The position numbers and the translations under genes were made by a program. From Methanobacteriota archaeon (GTDB lineage: Archaea; Methanobacteriota; Methanobacteria; Methanobacteriales; Methanobacteriaceae): 64,000 nt of DNA. Numbering within the stretch: position 1 is the stretch's first letter; each line of letters begins with the position of its first letter. The notes beneath the pieces were generated by a model. It was not told the DNA's origin. It saw only the letters and a program-made list of their open reading frames with translations, and ran no database searches. The DNA lies in NCBI GenBank assembly GCA_029556335.1, contig JAKQFA010000030.1:62001-126000 (forward strand). The letters are read 5' to 3'. Of this stretch, positions 9,552 through 18,434 are shown piece by piece.

Positions 9552-10058
9552 ATGATAGAACTAGTTTTTGGCCTTGCTGTACGGGCCCTGATCACCGATG
9601 ACGATGGAAAGATCTTGATTTTAAAACGATCCTCTGAATCCATGACTAACCCCGATAAATGGGAGCTTCCAGGGGGAAAAGTTGATCAGGGCGAATCATT
9701 TGATCAAGCCCTTAAAAGAGAAGTTAAGGAAGAAACCAACCTCACCATCTCCCTGGACCATGTGGTGGGGGTTTCTGAGCAAAACTTAACCCTGATAAGG
9801 GCAGTTCATATCATTCTCTCCGCTAGGGTGAAGGAGGGCGAACTCCACCTCAGTAGCGAACATGATGGCTACGCCTGGGTATACTTTGACACCCTCCCCG
9901 AATATGAACTGGCTGATTGGCTGGAAGACTACGTGAAAACCCAGATCCCAACTACGGGAAAGGAATCCGGAGATGACCAGGAAAGTTACCAAGAGAGACT
10001 GAAGCCCTGGTTAACCTCCCTGAAATCTTCAGTGGACAATTTACGGAAGAAGAAATAG
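9552..10058 (+). CDS. NUDIX hydrolase
   Basis: A 168-residue protein with a Nudix box at residues 42-64: G42, E48, R56, E57, E60 and E61 are all present, so the magnesium-binding hydrolase core is intact. The glycine that usually follows EEx is replaced by Asn63. Nudix proteins hydrolyse nucleoside diphosphate derivatives such as oxidised dNTPs, ADP-ribose or NADH; the MutT-like layout with [10 protein letters not shown] and KWELPGGK fits a housecleaning enzyme, but the substrate is unknown. The last 40 residues are charged and lie outside the domain. The next gene starts 13 nt downstream. Confidence 0.88.
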   Translation: MIELVFGLAVRALITDDDGKILILKRSSESMTNPDKWELPGGKVDQGESFDQALKREVKEETNLTISLDHVVGVSEQNLTLIRAVHIILSARVKEGELHLSSEHDGYAWVYFDTLPEYELADWLEDYVKTQIPTTGKESGDDQESYQERLKPWLTSLKSSVDNLRKKK

Positions 10059-10071
10059 ATAATATGGAGGA

Positions 10072-10416
10072 ATGTTTGTTGTGTCTGATGTATCCACACC
10101 AGTATCTTTTATTAGAAAAGATGAAAAAATAGCCATCTCCCCTGACTTTGTTAAGGACTTTTACTTCCGCAGTGACCAGCACCTCATGGTAATGCTGCGG
10201 GTGGTGGGCACTGACTCGGCCCGGGTGAAAGACTTTTTCAAGGGTCGTGAAGGGAAGCAGTTCACAGTGAAAACCATGGACAACCTTGCTGGTAAGCAGG
10301 TATCCGAGGAATTTCTACTGGCTTCACTTTACATGGATGAAGGACCCCCTCTCTCAGTGGACATTGACCAGGAACTCCCCCTACTCAGGGTGATCCTGGA
10401 CTTCCAGAAGAAGTAA
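10072..10416 (+). CDS. Hypothetical protein downstream of NUDIX gene
   Basis: I do not recognise this 114-residue soluble protein. It has mixed alpha/beta character with a HLMVMLRVVGTDSARVKDFF segment in the middle and a hydrophobic ELPLLRVILDF end. No cysteines, no membrane helix. GGAGG lies at 10066-10070, only 1 nt from ATG 10072 but 10 nt from GTG 10081, so the true start may be the GTG (residue 4). Tight spacing to the NUDIX gene suggests an operon. Confidence 0.6.
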   Translation: MFVVSDVSTPVSFIRKDEKIAISPDFVKDFYFRSDQHLMVMLRVVGTDSARVKDFFKGREGKQFTVKTMDNLAGKQVSEEFLLASLYMDEGPPLSVDIDQELPLLRVILDFQKK

Positions 10417-10620
10417 TGGATTCAAGGTGACATCATTACTTTGGGGACTTCTTTCTCGGCATCCAACCTTTTTGGGGTAGGTCACGCTTTAGATGTTTTC
10501 CCACTTTTTTCTCCACCTATCACACCCTAATGGCCTACTTGATTTAAGGGTTGCAGATGTGTTTTTGTGGATAGAATGTTGGATGTGTGGCTTGAACCCC
10601 TGTAATCAATGAAATACTTA

Positions 10621-11400
10621 TCATATCTTTTTAGCAGTCCACAGGATCATGCGGGCCAGTAACCGGGGGTTTTGAGGATCCATTTCAGGATGGGGACCAC
10701 TTAACAGCACCCTTCCCGAACCATAGTTCACACCGAAAATGGCAGCGTAACCCTGATATCCAGTCTGGTTATTGGCATAGGTAGCCATGGGGATATCCGA
10801 GGACGTGGAGTACATGGCAGGGCCGTTTTGATGGTGGAGGTTAAACATAGACGTCCCGTTTCCCAAGATATCTCCATTGGAGCTTATGTTTACTGGTACC
10901 ATTCCCTGGTAGATAACATTATTAGTATTAATGGTGGATGCCAGGCCCCAACCTGAACGGTATCTGTCAAACTGGTTGGTGGCAGCGTAGGCACCAGCAC
11001 ATATCCCCATATATCCTTTACCGCCACTGACGAACTGTTTAATAGCCGCAGCATCAATGCTTCTTCCTCGAAGATAAGTGGAAGCATCACCTCCTGGAAC
11101 TATCAACACATCGCAGTCAGATAACTTGCTGGTGCTGACCACATTGGTGGTGGAATAATCGTAGTAATAATATGGGGTGAGATTCTGATGGTTTATGGTG
11201 TTAAGACATTCCAGGACACCTTCCACGCTTTTGGACAGGGTACCATCCCCATTGTACACCAGAACTTTAACTGTCTCCACCTCTTTCAGGGTATCACTAG
11301 TATTGGTATCCGCGTTAAGGGGATATCCCAGTATGATTAAAGAGGAAAATACAAAGTAGATGATGGCACCTATGATTAATAAAATTTTAAATTTATTTAT
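10621..11400 (-). CDS. Secreted/membrane-anchored BPL_N (GATase1-like) protein, probable AUA start
   Basis: The conserved part (from about 11280 down) is a BPL_N / class I glutamine-amidotransferase-like fold: VLVYNGDG, CDVLIVPGGDAS, a nucleophile-elbow GICAGAYAA with Cys, and a late SGPHPEMDPQNP with His. The open frame continues upstream of the first GTG (11280) through a 40-residue N-terminus with a clean membrane/signal helix (KILLIIGAIIYFVFSSLIIL) and no ATG, GTG or TTG. A strong GGAGGT lies exactly 6 nt before an ATA codon at 11400, and a TAA lies two codons upstream of that. I therefore infer translation from AUA, or an ATG-to-ATA mutation or sequence error. Such proteins are typically exported hydrolase-like enzymes of unknown substrate. 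Confidence 0.75.
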   Translation of the reverse strand: MNKFKILLIIGAIIYFVFSSLIILGYPLNADTNTSDTLKEVETVKVLVYNGDGTLSKSVEGVLECLNTINHQNLTPYYYYDYSTTNVVSTSKLSDCDVLIVPGGDASTYLRGRSIDAAAIKQFVSGGKGYMGICAGAYAATNQFDRYRSGWGLASTINTNNVIYQGMVPVNISSNGDILGNGTSMFNLHHQNGPAMYSTSSDIPMATYANNQTGYQGYAAIFGVNYGSGRVLLSGPHPEMDPQNPRLLARMILWTAKKI

Positions 11401-11832
11401 GGTTTAACCTCCTCGGTCTAAACTTAAATGTTAACTCCAGTCCATTATAAAGGTAGTTTTTCCCTGATTGACCCTTATTCCCATCAACCTAGACTACATT
11501 CATTTCCTAATCATAGGTGATGGGACAGGAAAAAAGCAACTGCCTATCTGAGTAATTCCTGTGAAACTTGTTCCTACATCTTTTGAATATCAGAGCCCAG
11601 CATTGCTCCTTTTTTTTCACAATCCCATTGTTACTGAAATTATCTCCAGCACTGGTTAGTCAAATTCATTGATTCATCCTAGTTCATTAGCTAATAATCA
11701 ATACAAGCTATTATTTTCAATATAATCAGTCTAATTGCATATTTTATATATTTTGTTGAACAAAATTATTTGTACAATAAATAATATCTTTGGGTGTCCA
11801 TTAACCATGCGCCCCATTGAACATGCCTCCTT
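11401..11832. promoter_or_regulatory. Promoter region of the H+-ATPase gene with palindromes
   Basis: About 430 bases between divergent genes with no coding potential. A TATA-like ATTTTATATATTTT occupies 11741-11754. Directly behind it are two perfect palindromes: ATTTTGTT-G-AACAAAAT at 11750-11766 and TTGTACAA at 11770-11777, which are candidate operator sites for a dimeric repressor. The ATP-ase ATG at 11833 has no clear ribosome binding site in front of it. Confidence 0.4.
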
Positions 11833-14262
11833 ATGAGTCAAAAAATTTTATTAGATAGAGAAAAGATCCAGAATAGTTCCACATATGAATTATTAAATAT
11901 TTTATCCTCAACTAGGGGCGGGCTTACTTCAAAAGAGGCGTTGAGGCGTCAGGAAATATATGGGCCCAACCAGATTATGGAAGAGAAAGTCAGCCCCATC
12001 TTTACCTTTTTAAAGTACTTTTGGGGTCCTATTCCCTGGATGATCGAGATTGCTATTGTGATATCAGCATTCATAGGACACTACGCTGATCTGGGGATAA
12101 TTACTGTACTGTTATTTCTTAATGGGGTTGTTGGCTTTTGGCAGGAATATAAAGCCAACAATGCCATTGAACTCTTAAAGGAGAAGTTGGCTGTTAATGC
12201 CCGGGTTCTGCGTGATGGGAAGTGGATGGAAATGGCAGCCCAGGATCTTGTTCCTGGAGATATTGTACATCTACGTCTGGGAAATGTTGTTCCTGCTGAT
12301 TTGAAGTTGATTAAGGGAGATTTTTTATCCATTGATGAATCAGCCCTCACTGGTGAGTCCCTGCCCGTGGAAAAGAAATCTTCCGATGTGGCCTACTCAG
12401 GCTCGGTGATAATACAAGGAGAAATGGAGGCACTGGTGATCCTCACCGGTATGAACACCTACTTTGGTAAAACCGCCCAGTTGGTAGAGGAAGCTGAAAC
12501 AAAAAGCCACCTAAAGAAGGCCGTGGTGAAGATCGGGGATTATCTGATACTTGTAGCTGCCATGCTGGTGGCAATGATATTCATGGTGGCGTTGTTTCGG
12601 AAGGAGAGCTTACTATCCACCCTCCAATTTGCACTGGTACTGGTGGTTGCCTCCATACCCGTGGCACTGCCTGCTGTGTTATCAGTAACCATGGCCATAG
12701 GTGCCATTGCCCTGGCCAAAAAGGAGGCCATAGTCAGTAAGTTAAGTTCCATTGAAGAAATGGCTGGTGTTGATGTCTTATGTTCAGATAAAACCGGTAC
12801 AATAACCAAAAATGAACTGGCAGTGGCAGGATTAGAACCCTTTCCAGGGTTTGATGAAAAGCAGCTGCTTTTATATGCAGCACTGGCCTCTGAGGAGGAG
12901 AGTGGAGATCCCATTGATGGCGCCATACTCAAGAAAACCAGGACAGAAATAGGCCCAGTAGGTGATGAATACAATATAAAAGAATTTAAACCCTTTAATC
13001 CTGTTGTGAAACGTACCGAAGCCTTGGTAGAGGGTGGTGGGAAAAGGTTCGGGGTTTCCAAGGGGGCGGTTCAGTCAATACAGTCACTGGCCCTGGAAGA
13101 CCCTGCTGTTCAAGTGGAAGAAACGGTTGATAAATTTGCAAAGAAGGGCTATCGGTCCCTGGGCGTTGGGAAACGTGACTCAGGGGGTGGATGGAGTTAT
13201 GTGGGTATAATTGCCTTGTATGATCCGCCCCGGGAAGATTCTGCTTTCACCATAAAAACTGCCCAGGCCATGGGAGTGGAGGTTAAGATGGTAACTGGTG
13301 ACCATCTTGCCATAGCCCAAGAGGTCTCAGGGGAAGTCAACCTAGGGGCTGAAATTGTTTTACCAGAGGATTTTATAGAGGAGTCTGACCGAAAAGCGAA
13401 GAAAATAGTGGAAGAATCAGATGGTTTTGCCCAGGTTTTCCCAGAACACAAGTATCACATTGTGGAGTTACTTCAGGATGCAGGGCACATCGTGGGGATG
13501 ACCGGTGATGGAGTTAATGATGCCCCTGCACTTAAAAAAGCTGATGTGGGAATTGCAGTTTCAGGGTCTACCGATGCAGCGAAATCAGCAGCAGCTATCG
13601 TTTTAACCAAACCAGGCCTCTCAGTAATAATAGACTCCATAAAGGAGAGCCGAAAAATTTTCCAGAGAATGAACAACTACTCTATCTACAGGATTGCTGA
13701 GACCATCCGGGTCTTATTTTTCATAAGCTCTTCCATCATGGTTTTCAATTTTTATCCAGTAACAGCCTTGATGATTGTGCTTTTAGCCCTTTTAAATGAT
13801 GCTCCCATCATGACCATTGCCTATGACAACGTGATATACTCAAAGCAACCAGAAAAATGGGATATGAGGATGATTTTAAGTGTAGCCACCATACTGGGTT
13901 TTGTGGGAGTTCTTTCCTCCTTCCTGATCCTCTACATTGGGGTGGATATATTTCACCTCAGCAGGGAGGTGTTGCAGTCCTTCATATATCTGAAGCTATC
14001 GGTGGCCGGTCACCTTATGGTATTTGTAGCCAGGACCAAAGGCCCCTTCTGGTCAGTGAAACCAGCTTTACCATTATTTTTAGCTATAATACTAACCCAG
14101 CTAACCGCCACCTTAATAACCGTGTATGGGATACTTCTACCTGCTATGGGCTGGTATTTGGCCATTTTTGTATGGATTTATGCTGTTATCGCCTTTGTAA
14201 TAACCGACTTCATCAAAGTCTTGATGTACCGTCTGTTTAACCATGAAGGAATAACCTTTTGA
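11833..14262 (+). CDS. Plasma-membrane-type H+-transporting P-type ATPase (P3A)
   Basis: The 809-residue protein has the full P-type ATPase plan: a cation-ATPase N-terminal domain, about ten membrane helices, actuator motif TGES at residues 173-176, the PVALPAVLSVTM helix 4, phosphorylation site CSDKTGTIT with Asp319, and the hinge TGDGVNDAP at 557-565. The PVALP motif and the short C-terminus resemble fungal/plant and archaeal P3A proton pumps rather than Ca2+ or K+ pumps. It exports protons at the cost of ATP, useful in acid or low-energy conditions. ATG 11833 follows no clear SD. The gene stands alone. Confidence 0.9.
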   Translation: MSQKILLDREKIQNSSTYELLNILSSTRGGLTSKEALRRQEIYGPNQIMEEKVSPIFTFLKYFWGPIPWMIEIAIVISAFIGHYADLGIITVLLFLNGVVGFWQEYKANNAIELLKEKLAVNARVLRDGKWMEMAAQDLVPGDIVHLRLGNVVPADLKLIKGDFLSIDESALTGESLPVEKKSSDVAYSGSVIIQGEMEALVILTGMNTYFGKTAQLVEEAETKSHLKKAVVKIGDYLILVAAMLVAMIFMVALFRKESLLSTLQFALVLVVASIPVALPAVLSVTMAIGAIALAKKEAIVSKLSSIEEMAGVDVLCSDKTGTITKNELAVAGLEPFPGFDEKQLLLYAALASEEESGDPIDGAILKKTRTEIGPVGDEYNIKEFKPFNPVVKRTEALVEGGGKRFGVSKGAVQSIQSLALEDPAVQVEETVDKFAKKGYRSLGVGKRDSGGGWSYVGIIALYDPPREDSAFTIKTAQAMGVEVKMVTGDHLAIAQEVSGEVNLGAEIVLPEDFIEESDRKAKKIVEESDGFAQVFPEHKYHIVELLQDAGHIVGMTGDGVNDAPALKKADVGIAVSGSTDAAKSAAAIVLTKPGLSVIIDSIKESRKIFQRMNNYSIYRIAETIRVLFFISSSIMVFNFYPVTALMIVLLALLNDAPIMTIAYDNVIYSKQPEKWDMRMILSVATILGFVGVLSSFLILYIGVDIFHLSREVLQSFIYLKLSVAGHLMVFVARTKGPFWSVKPALPLFLAIILTQLTATLITVYGILLPAMGWYLAIFVWIYAVIAFVITDFIKVLMYRLFNHEGITF

Positions 14263-14491
14263 TCCAGAAAAAATAGGAGTTGGTTTTTCTTTTTATGGGT
14301 AAACTATCAAAAAAAATGTACAGGTCCTAGGGATTGGTGACTGGAGTCCATACTTGGACCAGGATTTGTAAAAGAAAATCTCCAACCTTTTCACCGGGAA
14401 TGATATGCGTTTCCATGATTTAATTCTGGAAAAAAAAGTTTCCATCCCCTGGGATGGAGATGGAATAGAATTTTTCTTGGGCATTGTGGGA

Positions 14492-16867
14492 CTAGGCTCC
14501 GGCTCCACCGGCTAAAGTGTCGGAGCTGACACCCATCAGCACTGGTTTGGGCAGTTCAATACCGATGGTCTCCCTTATGACATCTTCCACAGTTTCAACC
14601 AGGATGAATTCCAGTTCCCCCTTCACATCTTCAGGGATATCATCCAGGTCGTTTTTGTTCTCCAGGGGTAGGATGACCCGTTTTATCCCGGCCCGGTGGG
14701 CGGCCAGGACTTTCTCCTTTATCCCCCCCACGGGCAGTACAGCGCCTCGTAGAGAGATTTCACCAGTCATGGCCAGTTTAGAATCCACGGCTTGACCAGT
14801 GACCAGGGATGCTATGGTGGTTAATAGTGCCATCCCTGCAGAGGGTCCATCCTTGGGTATGGCCCCGGATGGGACATGGATGTGCAGATCCTTTTTATCG
14901 AATTCCATGTTCTTCAGGTGGAAGGCCAGTCTGGAGCGAATGAGGCTCTGGGAGATCTTAGCAGATTCCTTCATCACATCCCCCAGTTGACCGGTCAGGG
15001 TAAGTTTGCCGGTTCCAGGCATGAAGGCACCTTCGATGAAGAGGATATCCCCTCCCACTGGAGTCCAGGCCAGGCCAGTCACCACTCCGGGAGGATTTTT
15101 CTTACCCACCTCATTGATCTGGGTTATCTGGTGTCCCAGCATGTCGTACAGCATGTCCTCTTTTATTATGTAGGGTAAATCAACCTTACCCAGCACTATC
15201 TTCTCCGACGCCACCCTGGCCACCGTGGCAAGTTGCCGTTTGAGGTTCCTAACCCCTGCTTCCCGGGTGTACTTTTCGATGATGGTCTGCAGGGCTTCGT
15301 CGGTTATCTGCAGCTGATCCCTGCTGAGGCCGTTATCTTTCAGCACCAGGTCGATGAGATGGTTCTTTCCTATGTGGAACTTCTCGTGGCTGGTGTAGCT
15401 GCCGATTTCGATTATTTCCAGACGATCCCGCAGGGGTCCGGGTATGTCCCTCAGGGAGTTGGCGGTGGCTATGAAGAAGACATCAGACAGGTCGTAGGGT
15501 ACCTCCAGGTAATGATCAGAGAATGTGTCATTCTGTTCCGGATCCAGAACTTCCAGGAGGGCGCTGGCCGGGTCTCCACTGTAGGAGGCCATTAACTTGT
15601 CCACTTCATCCAGGATGAAGACCGGATTTTTTTCACCGGCCCTTTTCATACCATTGATGATCCGACCAGGCAGAGCTCCCAGGTAGGTGCGGCGGTGGCC
15701 ACGTATCTCTGATTCATCCTTAACACCACCTAAACTAATTCTAACGTATTTTCTCCCCAGTGCTTCGGCGATACTTTTTCCAAGGCTGGTTTTGCCGGTT
15801 CCTGGGGGTCCCACCAGTAACAGGATGGATCCCTGCTGGTTATGTTTCAGTTTCATAACAGTCATGTGCTGGATGATCCTATCCTTCACTTTATCCAGGC
15901 CGTAGTGCTCCTTATCCAGTACTTTGCGGGCTGCCTCAATGTCTATATCCTGGACTTTACTTTCACCCCAGGGTAGGCTGACCAGAAGGTCCAGGTAGTT
16001 TCGGATGACATTCTCCTCGGAACTGTTGGGACCCTGCCTGTCCAGCTTGGCCACTTCCTCCAGGGCCACCTCCCGCACCTCATCTGGCATTTGGGATTCA
16101 TCAATAAGTTCACGATAATCTTTCCTACCAGGACCACCCCCTACTTCACTGAGTTCGTCCTGTATGGCCTTCAACTGCTCCTTGAGTATATTTTCCCGGT
16201 GCTTCTTATTCATCTCCTCGTTGAATTTGGCTGCCATCTCCATCTGGAATTGGATAGACTCCTTTTGTTCAATGAGCATGTCCAGGAATGACAGACTTTT
16301 TTCCTTCAAGGAGCGTGTTTCCAGGAATTTTTGTCTTTCTTCCACAGAAAGTCTCATGTAGGGGAACACATATGCTATTGCCCGGTTTAGATCGTCTAGT
16401 TGGTTTACCTTTTCCAGGAAGGTTTCTGCTCCTTTAAAGTTTTCACTTATCTCTGAGACTAAAAACCGGATATGCTTCAGGATTTCCTCCTGGTTCACAG
16501 GGTCCAGGTCGATTTCATCGGGTGTTAAATGATATTTAGCCCGATAATTCATGCCATCAGGGATGAGTTCATCTATCTGAACTCTTTCCAGAATATCCAC
16601 CTTCAGATGGTAGAAGTCCCTCATTTCATGGGCATTTTCGATTCTGATGAGGGTTCCCACCCTATGAAAGTCATGTTTAGCGTATCGGCCCGCCCGGAAT
16701 TCCTTCACGGCCAGGACAATGCCATAAAAATCATGGTCCTTAACCCTTTGATGGATTTCGCTCCCGATTTTTTTGCCAATTTTCATGTTCATATTGGTGG
16801 GGTGTAATAAAACACGGTCCGGTAGGACCAGTACCGGTAATTCTTCATTTAAATTCAGTTCTTTCAT
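14492..16867 (-). CDS. lon: ATP-dependent protease La, LonA (bacterial-type, soluble)
   Basis: About 791 residues with the three LonA parts: an N-terminal substrate domain ([16 protein letters not shown]), an AAA+ module with Walker A GPPGTGKT (Lys359) and Walker B FILDEVDK, and a Ser-Lys protease domain with PKDGPSAG (Ser676) and [14 protein letters not shown] (Lys719), numbering from ATG 16867. There is no membrane insertion, unlike the LonB usually found in archaea, so this is the bacterial form. The start ATG has GTGAT 3 nt upstream; a TTG at 16879 would add four residues. It degrades damaged proteins in the cytosol. The gene is not in an obvious operon. Confidence 0.95.
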   Translation of the reverse strand: MKELNLNEELPVLVLPDRVLLHPTNMNMKIGKKIGSEIHQRVKDHDFYGIVLAVKEFRAGRYAKHDFHRVGTLIRIENAHEMRDFYHLKVDILERVQIDELIPDGMNYRAKYHLTPDEIDLDPVNQEEILKHIRFLVSEISENFKGAETFLEKVNQLDDLNRAIAYVFPYMRLSVEERQKFLETRSLKEKSLSFLDMLIEQKESIQFQMEMAAKFNEEMNKKHRENILKEQLKAIQDELSEVGGGPGRKDYRELIDESQMPDEVREVALEEVAKLDRQGPNSSEENVIRNYLDLLVSLPWGESKVQDIDIEAARKVLDKEHYGLDKVKDRIIQHMTVMKLKHNQQGSILLLVGPPGTGKTSLGKSIAEALGRKYVRISLGGVKDESEIRGHRRTYLGALPGRIINGMKRAGEKNPVFILDEVDKLMASYSGDPASALLEVLDPEQNDTFSDHYLEVPYDLSDVFFIATANSLRDIPGPLRDRLEIIEIGSYTSHEKFHIGKNHLIDLVLKDNGLSRDQLQITDEALQTIIEKYTREAGVRNLKRQLATVARVASEKIVLGKVDLPYIIKEDMLYDMLGHQITQINEVGKKNPPGVVTGLAWTPVGGDILFIEGAFMPGTGKLTLTGQLGDVMKESAKISQSLIRSRLAFHLKNMEFDKKDLHIHVPSGAIPKDGPSAGMALLTTIASLVTGQAVDSKLAMTGEISLRGAVLPVGGIKEKVLAAHRAGIKRVILPLENKNDLDDIPEDVKGELEFILVETVEDVIRETIGIELPKPVLMGVSSDTLAGGAGA

Positions 16868-16969
16868 GTTATCACGCAAGATATTGGTTTATAATGTGAA
16901 AATAGGTATTTTTTTTAATTTTTAAAGTATTATTTAAGGATCTGCCGTTGCTGGATTGCCCTTAAGGGT

Positions 16970-17317
16970 CTATTCCTGCTTTTCTAGGTGTTCACATTTG
17001 GACAATGCACAGTTAAATAAAAAATCAATTGAATTTTTGTGCTTCTGCAGGGCCTGTTTGTTGAAGGTGTAGTAGATGTAATTTCCTTCCCTTTGGGCCA
17101 CTAAGATCTTGGCTGTTTTGAGGACTTTAAGGTGTTGTGATGCGGCTGGCTGGGTTAAACCCATTAGTTTAGACATCTCGGTTACGCTGATCCGCTCCAC
17201 TTCTCCAGATGCCAGGGAATAGACCAGAAGGAGTCTGTTTATGTTACTCAAGGCCTTGAATAGCTCTTCCAATTCAGCAGATATTAAGGAGCTGGCCCCG
17301 GAGTTTATCCTCATCAT
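16970..17317 (-). CDS. ArsR-family winged-helix transcriptional regulator
   Basis: A 115-residue ArsR/SmtB-type regulator. The helix-turn-helix is clear: [17 protein letters not shown], then [23 protein letters not shown], then a wing with [11 protein letters not shown]. The C-terminus has two cysteines ([13 protein letters not shown]) that could bind a metal or sense redox state. I start it at ATG 17317 because the 16 extra residues of the longer frame are encoded by a perfect palindrome that must be the operator. The neighbour lon is on the same strand 100 bp downstream; regulation of lon is conceivable but not shown. Confidence 0.85.
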   Translation of the reverse strand: MMRINSGASSLISAELEELFKALSNINRLLLVYSLASGEVERISVTEMSKLMGLTQPAASQHLKVLKTAKILVAQREGNYIYYTFNKQALQKHKNSIDFLFNCALSKCEHLEKQE

Positions 17318-17324
17318 GATTCTT

Positions 17325-17352
17325 AAGTATATAAGAATATACTTATATACTT
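17325..17352. promoter_or_regulatory. Perfect 11-bp inverted repeat, ArsR-type operator
   Basis: AAGTATATAAG at 17325-17335 is repeated inverted as CTTATATACTT at 17342-17352 with a 6-bp spacer. It ends 8 bp before the ArsR start and contains TATA-like sequence, so the regulator probably blocks its own promoter here. ArsR-family dimers bind such AT-rich palindromes. Confidence 0.65.
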
Positions 17353-17449
17353 TTCCATCTTCCATTACTTCTTGCTAAATTGTTACTACTCAAACTGGAT
17401 GCTGAATCTTCATAGAAATGTATATATATTTTCCAGAAGTAAGATGTAA

Positions 17450-17556
17450 TTAGGTGAATTAGACTGAATATAGTTCTAATATCACCCCCGTTACCGCCTC
17501 CGTAAAACGGGATGATAAGGATTCCCAGAGTGCTAAACTCTGGGAACCCTTTTAAT
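17450..17556 (+). ncRNA. Candidate structured ncRNA or leader RNA with three stem-loops
   Basis: Between divergent genes, three adjacent hairpins can be drawn. P1: GGTGAATTAGA (17453-17463) with TCTAATATCACC (17475-17486), 11 pairs with one bulged A. P2: CCCGTT (17487-17492) with AACGGG (17506-17511), 13-nt loop containing CCTCC. P3: TTCCCAGAG (17522-17530) with CTCTGGGAA (17538-17546), 9 perfect pairs, followed by CCCTTTT. A TATA box GTATATATATTTT at 17420-17432 would start transcription about 25 nt downstream, right at P1. No open frame fits. It could be a free small RNA or a leader of the gene at 17640. This is inference from structure only. Confidence 0.45.
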
Positions 17557-17639
17557 TACCCGGAATATTCCATATAGTGCAAATTTTTAGCACAAAATTT
17601 ATTTAAGAAGTTGAAATAACTAATATACGGTGCATTAAC

Positions 17640-17936
17640 ATGAAAAATTCCGCCAAATTTACCAGTACCATGGATGTGAAGGATAAAAATGGAAAACTTT
17701 TAGGGGCAGTCTGTGTAGCTCCAGCCAAGGAAATTGGAAAACGGGACATACTTTTGATGGATGAAAAAACCACACAATCCGTCCGGAGTATTACTGAACT
17801 AATTAACATGCTTTCTAAGAAAAATGTTTCATTTGAAGAACGAAAACAAGTATTAGACTTCTTATCTGAAAGATTACGATATTTAGAGAAAGAAATAACC
17901 CTTAACACTTTGAAGACATTGAAAGACAGCCAGTGA
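17640..17936 (+). CDS. Small conserved-looking hypothetical protein (98 aa)
   Basis: I do not recognise this soluble protein. Residues 1-45 look like a small beta-rich sensor (TSTMDVKDKNGKLLGAVCVAPAKEIG) and the rest is helical and charged (ERKQVLDFLSERLRYLEKEIT), perhaps a coiled coil. The start ATG 17640 has no strong ribosome binding site. It sits between the candidate structured RNA and a histidine kinase island on the same strand, so it may belong to that signalling unit. Confidence 0.6.
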   Translation: MKNSAKFTSTMDVKDKNGKLLGAVCVAPAKEIGKRDILLMDEKTTQSVRSITELINMLSKKNVSFEERKQVLDFLSERLRYLEKEITLNTLKTLKDSQ

Positions 17937-18011
17937 TGATAAAAAATAGTTTAACTCTATCTTATTCAGGACTTTCCAGGGTATACTGGACCAAAACTAG
18001 CAGCCGATAAA

Positions 18012-18434
18012 ATGTCTCTAATTGAACCAGAGAACAACCATATCCTTCACACACTAGACAACTTTAACTATGACTGGGAATACTGGATAACACCCAGTGG
18101 TAGGTTAATTCATTGTTCTCCTTCTTGTGAACGTATCACTGGATATTCATCGCAGGATTTTAAAAAAAATCCCCAACTATTACATGAAATTATCCACCCC
18201 GATGATCGACCACTGCTGGGTGAGCATTTCCAGAAAACAAGTCCAGATGATGAAGCCATCAGCCTGGAATTCCGGATAAAAACCCGGGAGGGGGATGTTC
18301 GCTGGATTTCACACACTTGTAAATCTGTTTTTGATGAAAATAAAAATTACCTGGGATGGAGGGTAAATGAAAGAGATATTACTGACCAAAATAGCCCTGC
18401 AGAAGAGCGAAGAAAAATATCGCACCCTTTTTGA
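18012..18434 (+). pseudogene. PAS domain fragment, frameshifted from the histidine kinase
   Basis: This frame encodes one complete PAS/PAC domain (LIHCSPSCERITGYSSQDF, IIHPDDRPLLGEHF, FRIKTREGDVRWISHTCKSVFDENKNYLGWRVNERDIT). Such a PAC end (ERDITD) is normally followed by a linker into the next PAS domain. Here the frame instead runs to a stop, while the linker LQKSEEKYRTLFE continues in the +1 frame of the next gene. Removing one base from the AAAA run at 18388-18391 joins both. Either the kinase gene is split by a small deletion, or two proteins are made. It overlaps the next gene by 68 nt. Confidence 0.65.

Noticed and set aside
12540..13061. 173-codon minus-strand frame
   Set aside because: Antisense to the P-type ATPase core; composition is that of reverse codons and no family features are visible.
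17522..17546. The 9-bp hairpin as an ordinary terminator
   Set aside because: Both flanking genes point away from it, so no transcript of theirs would end here; it fits better as part of a separate RNA.
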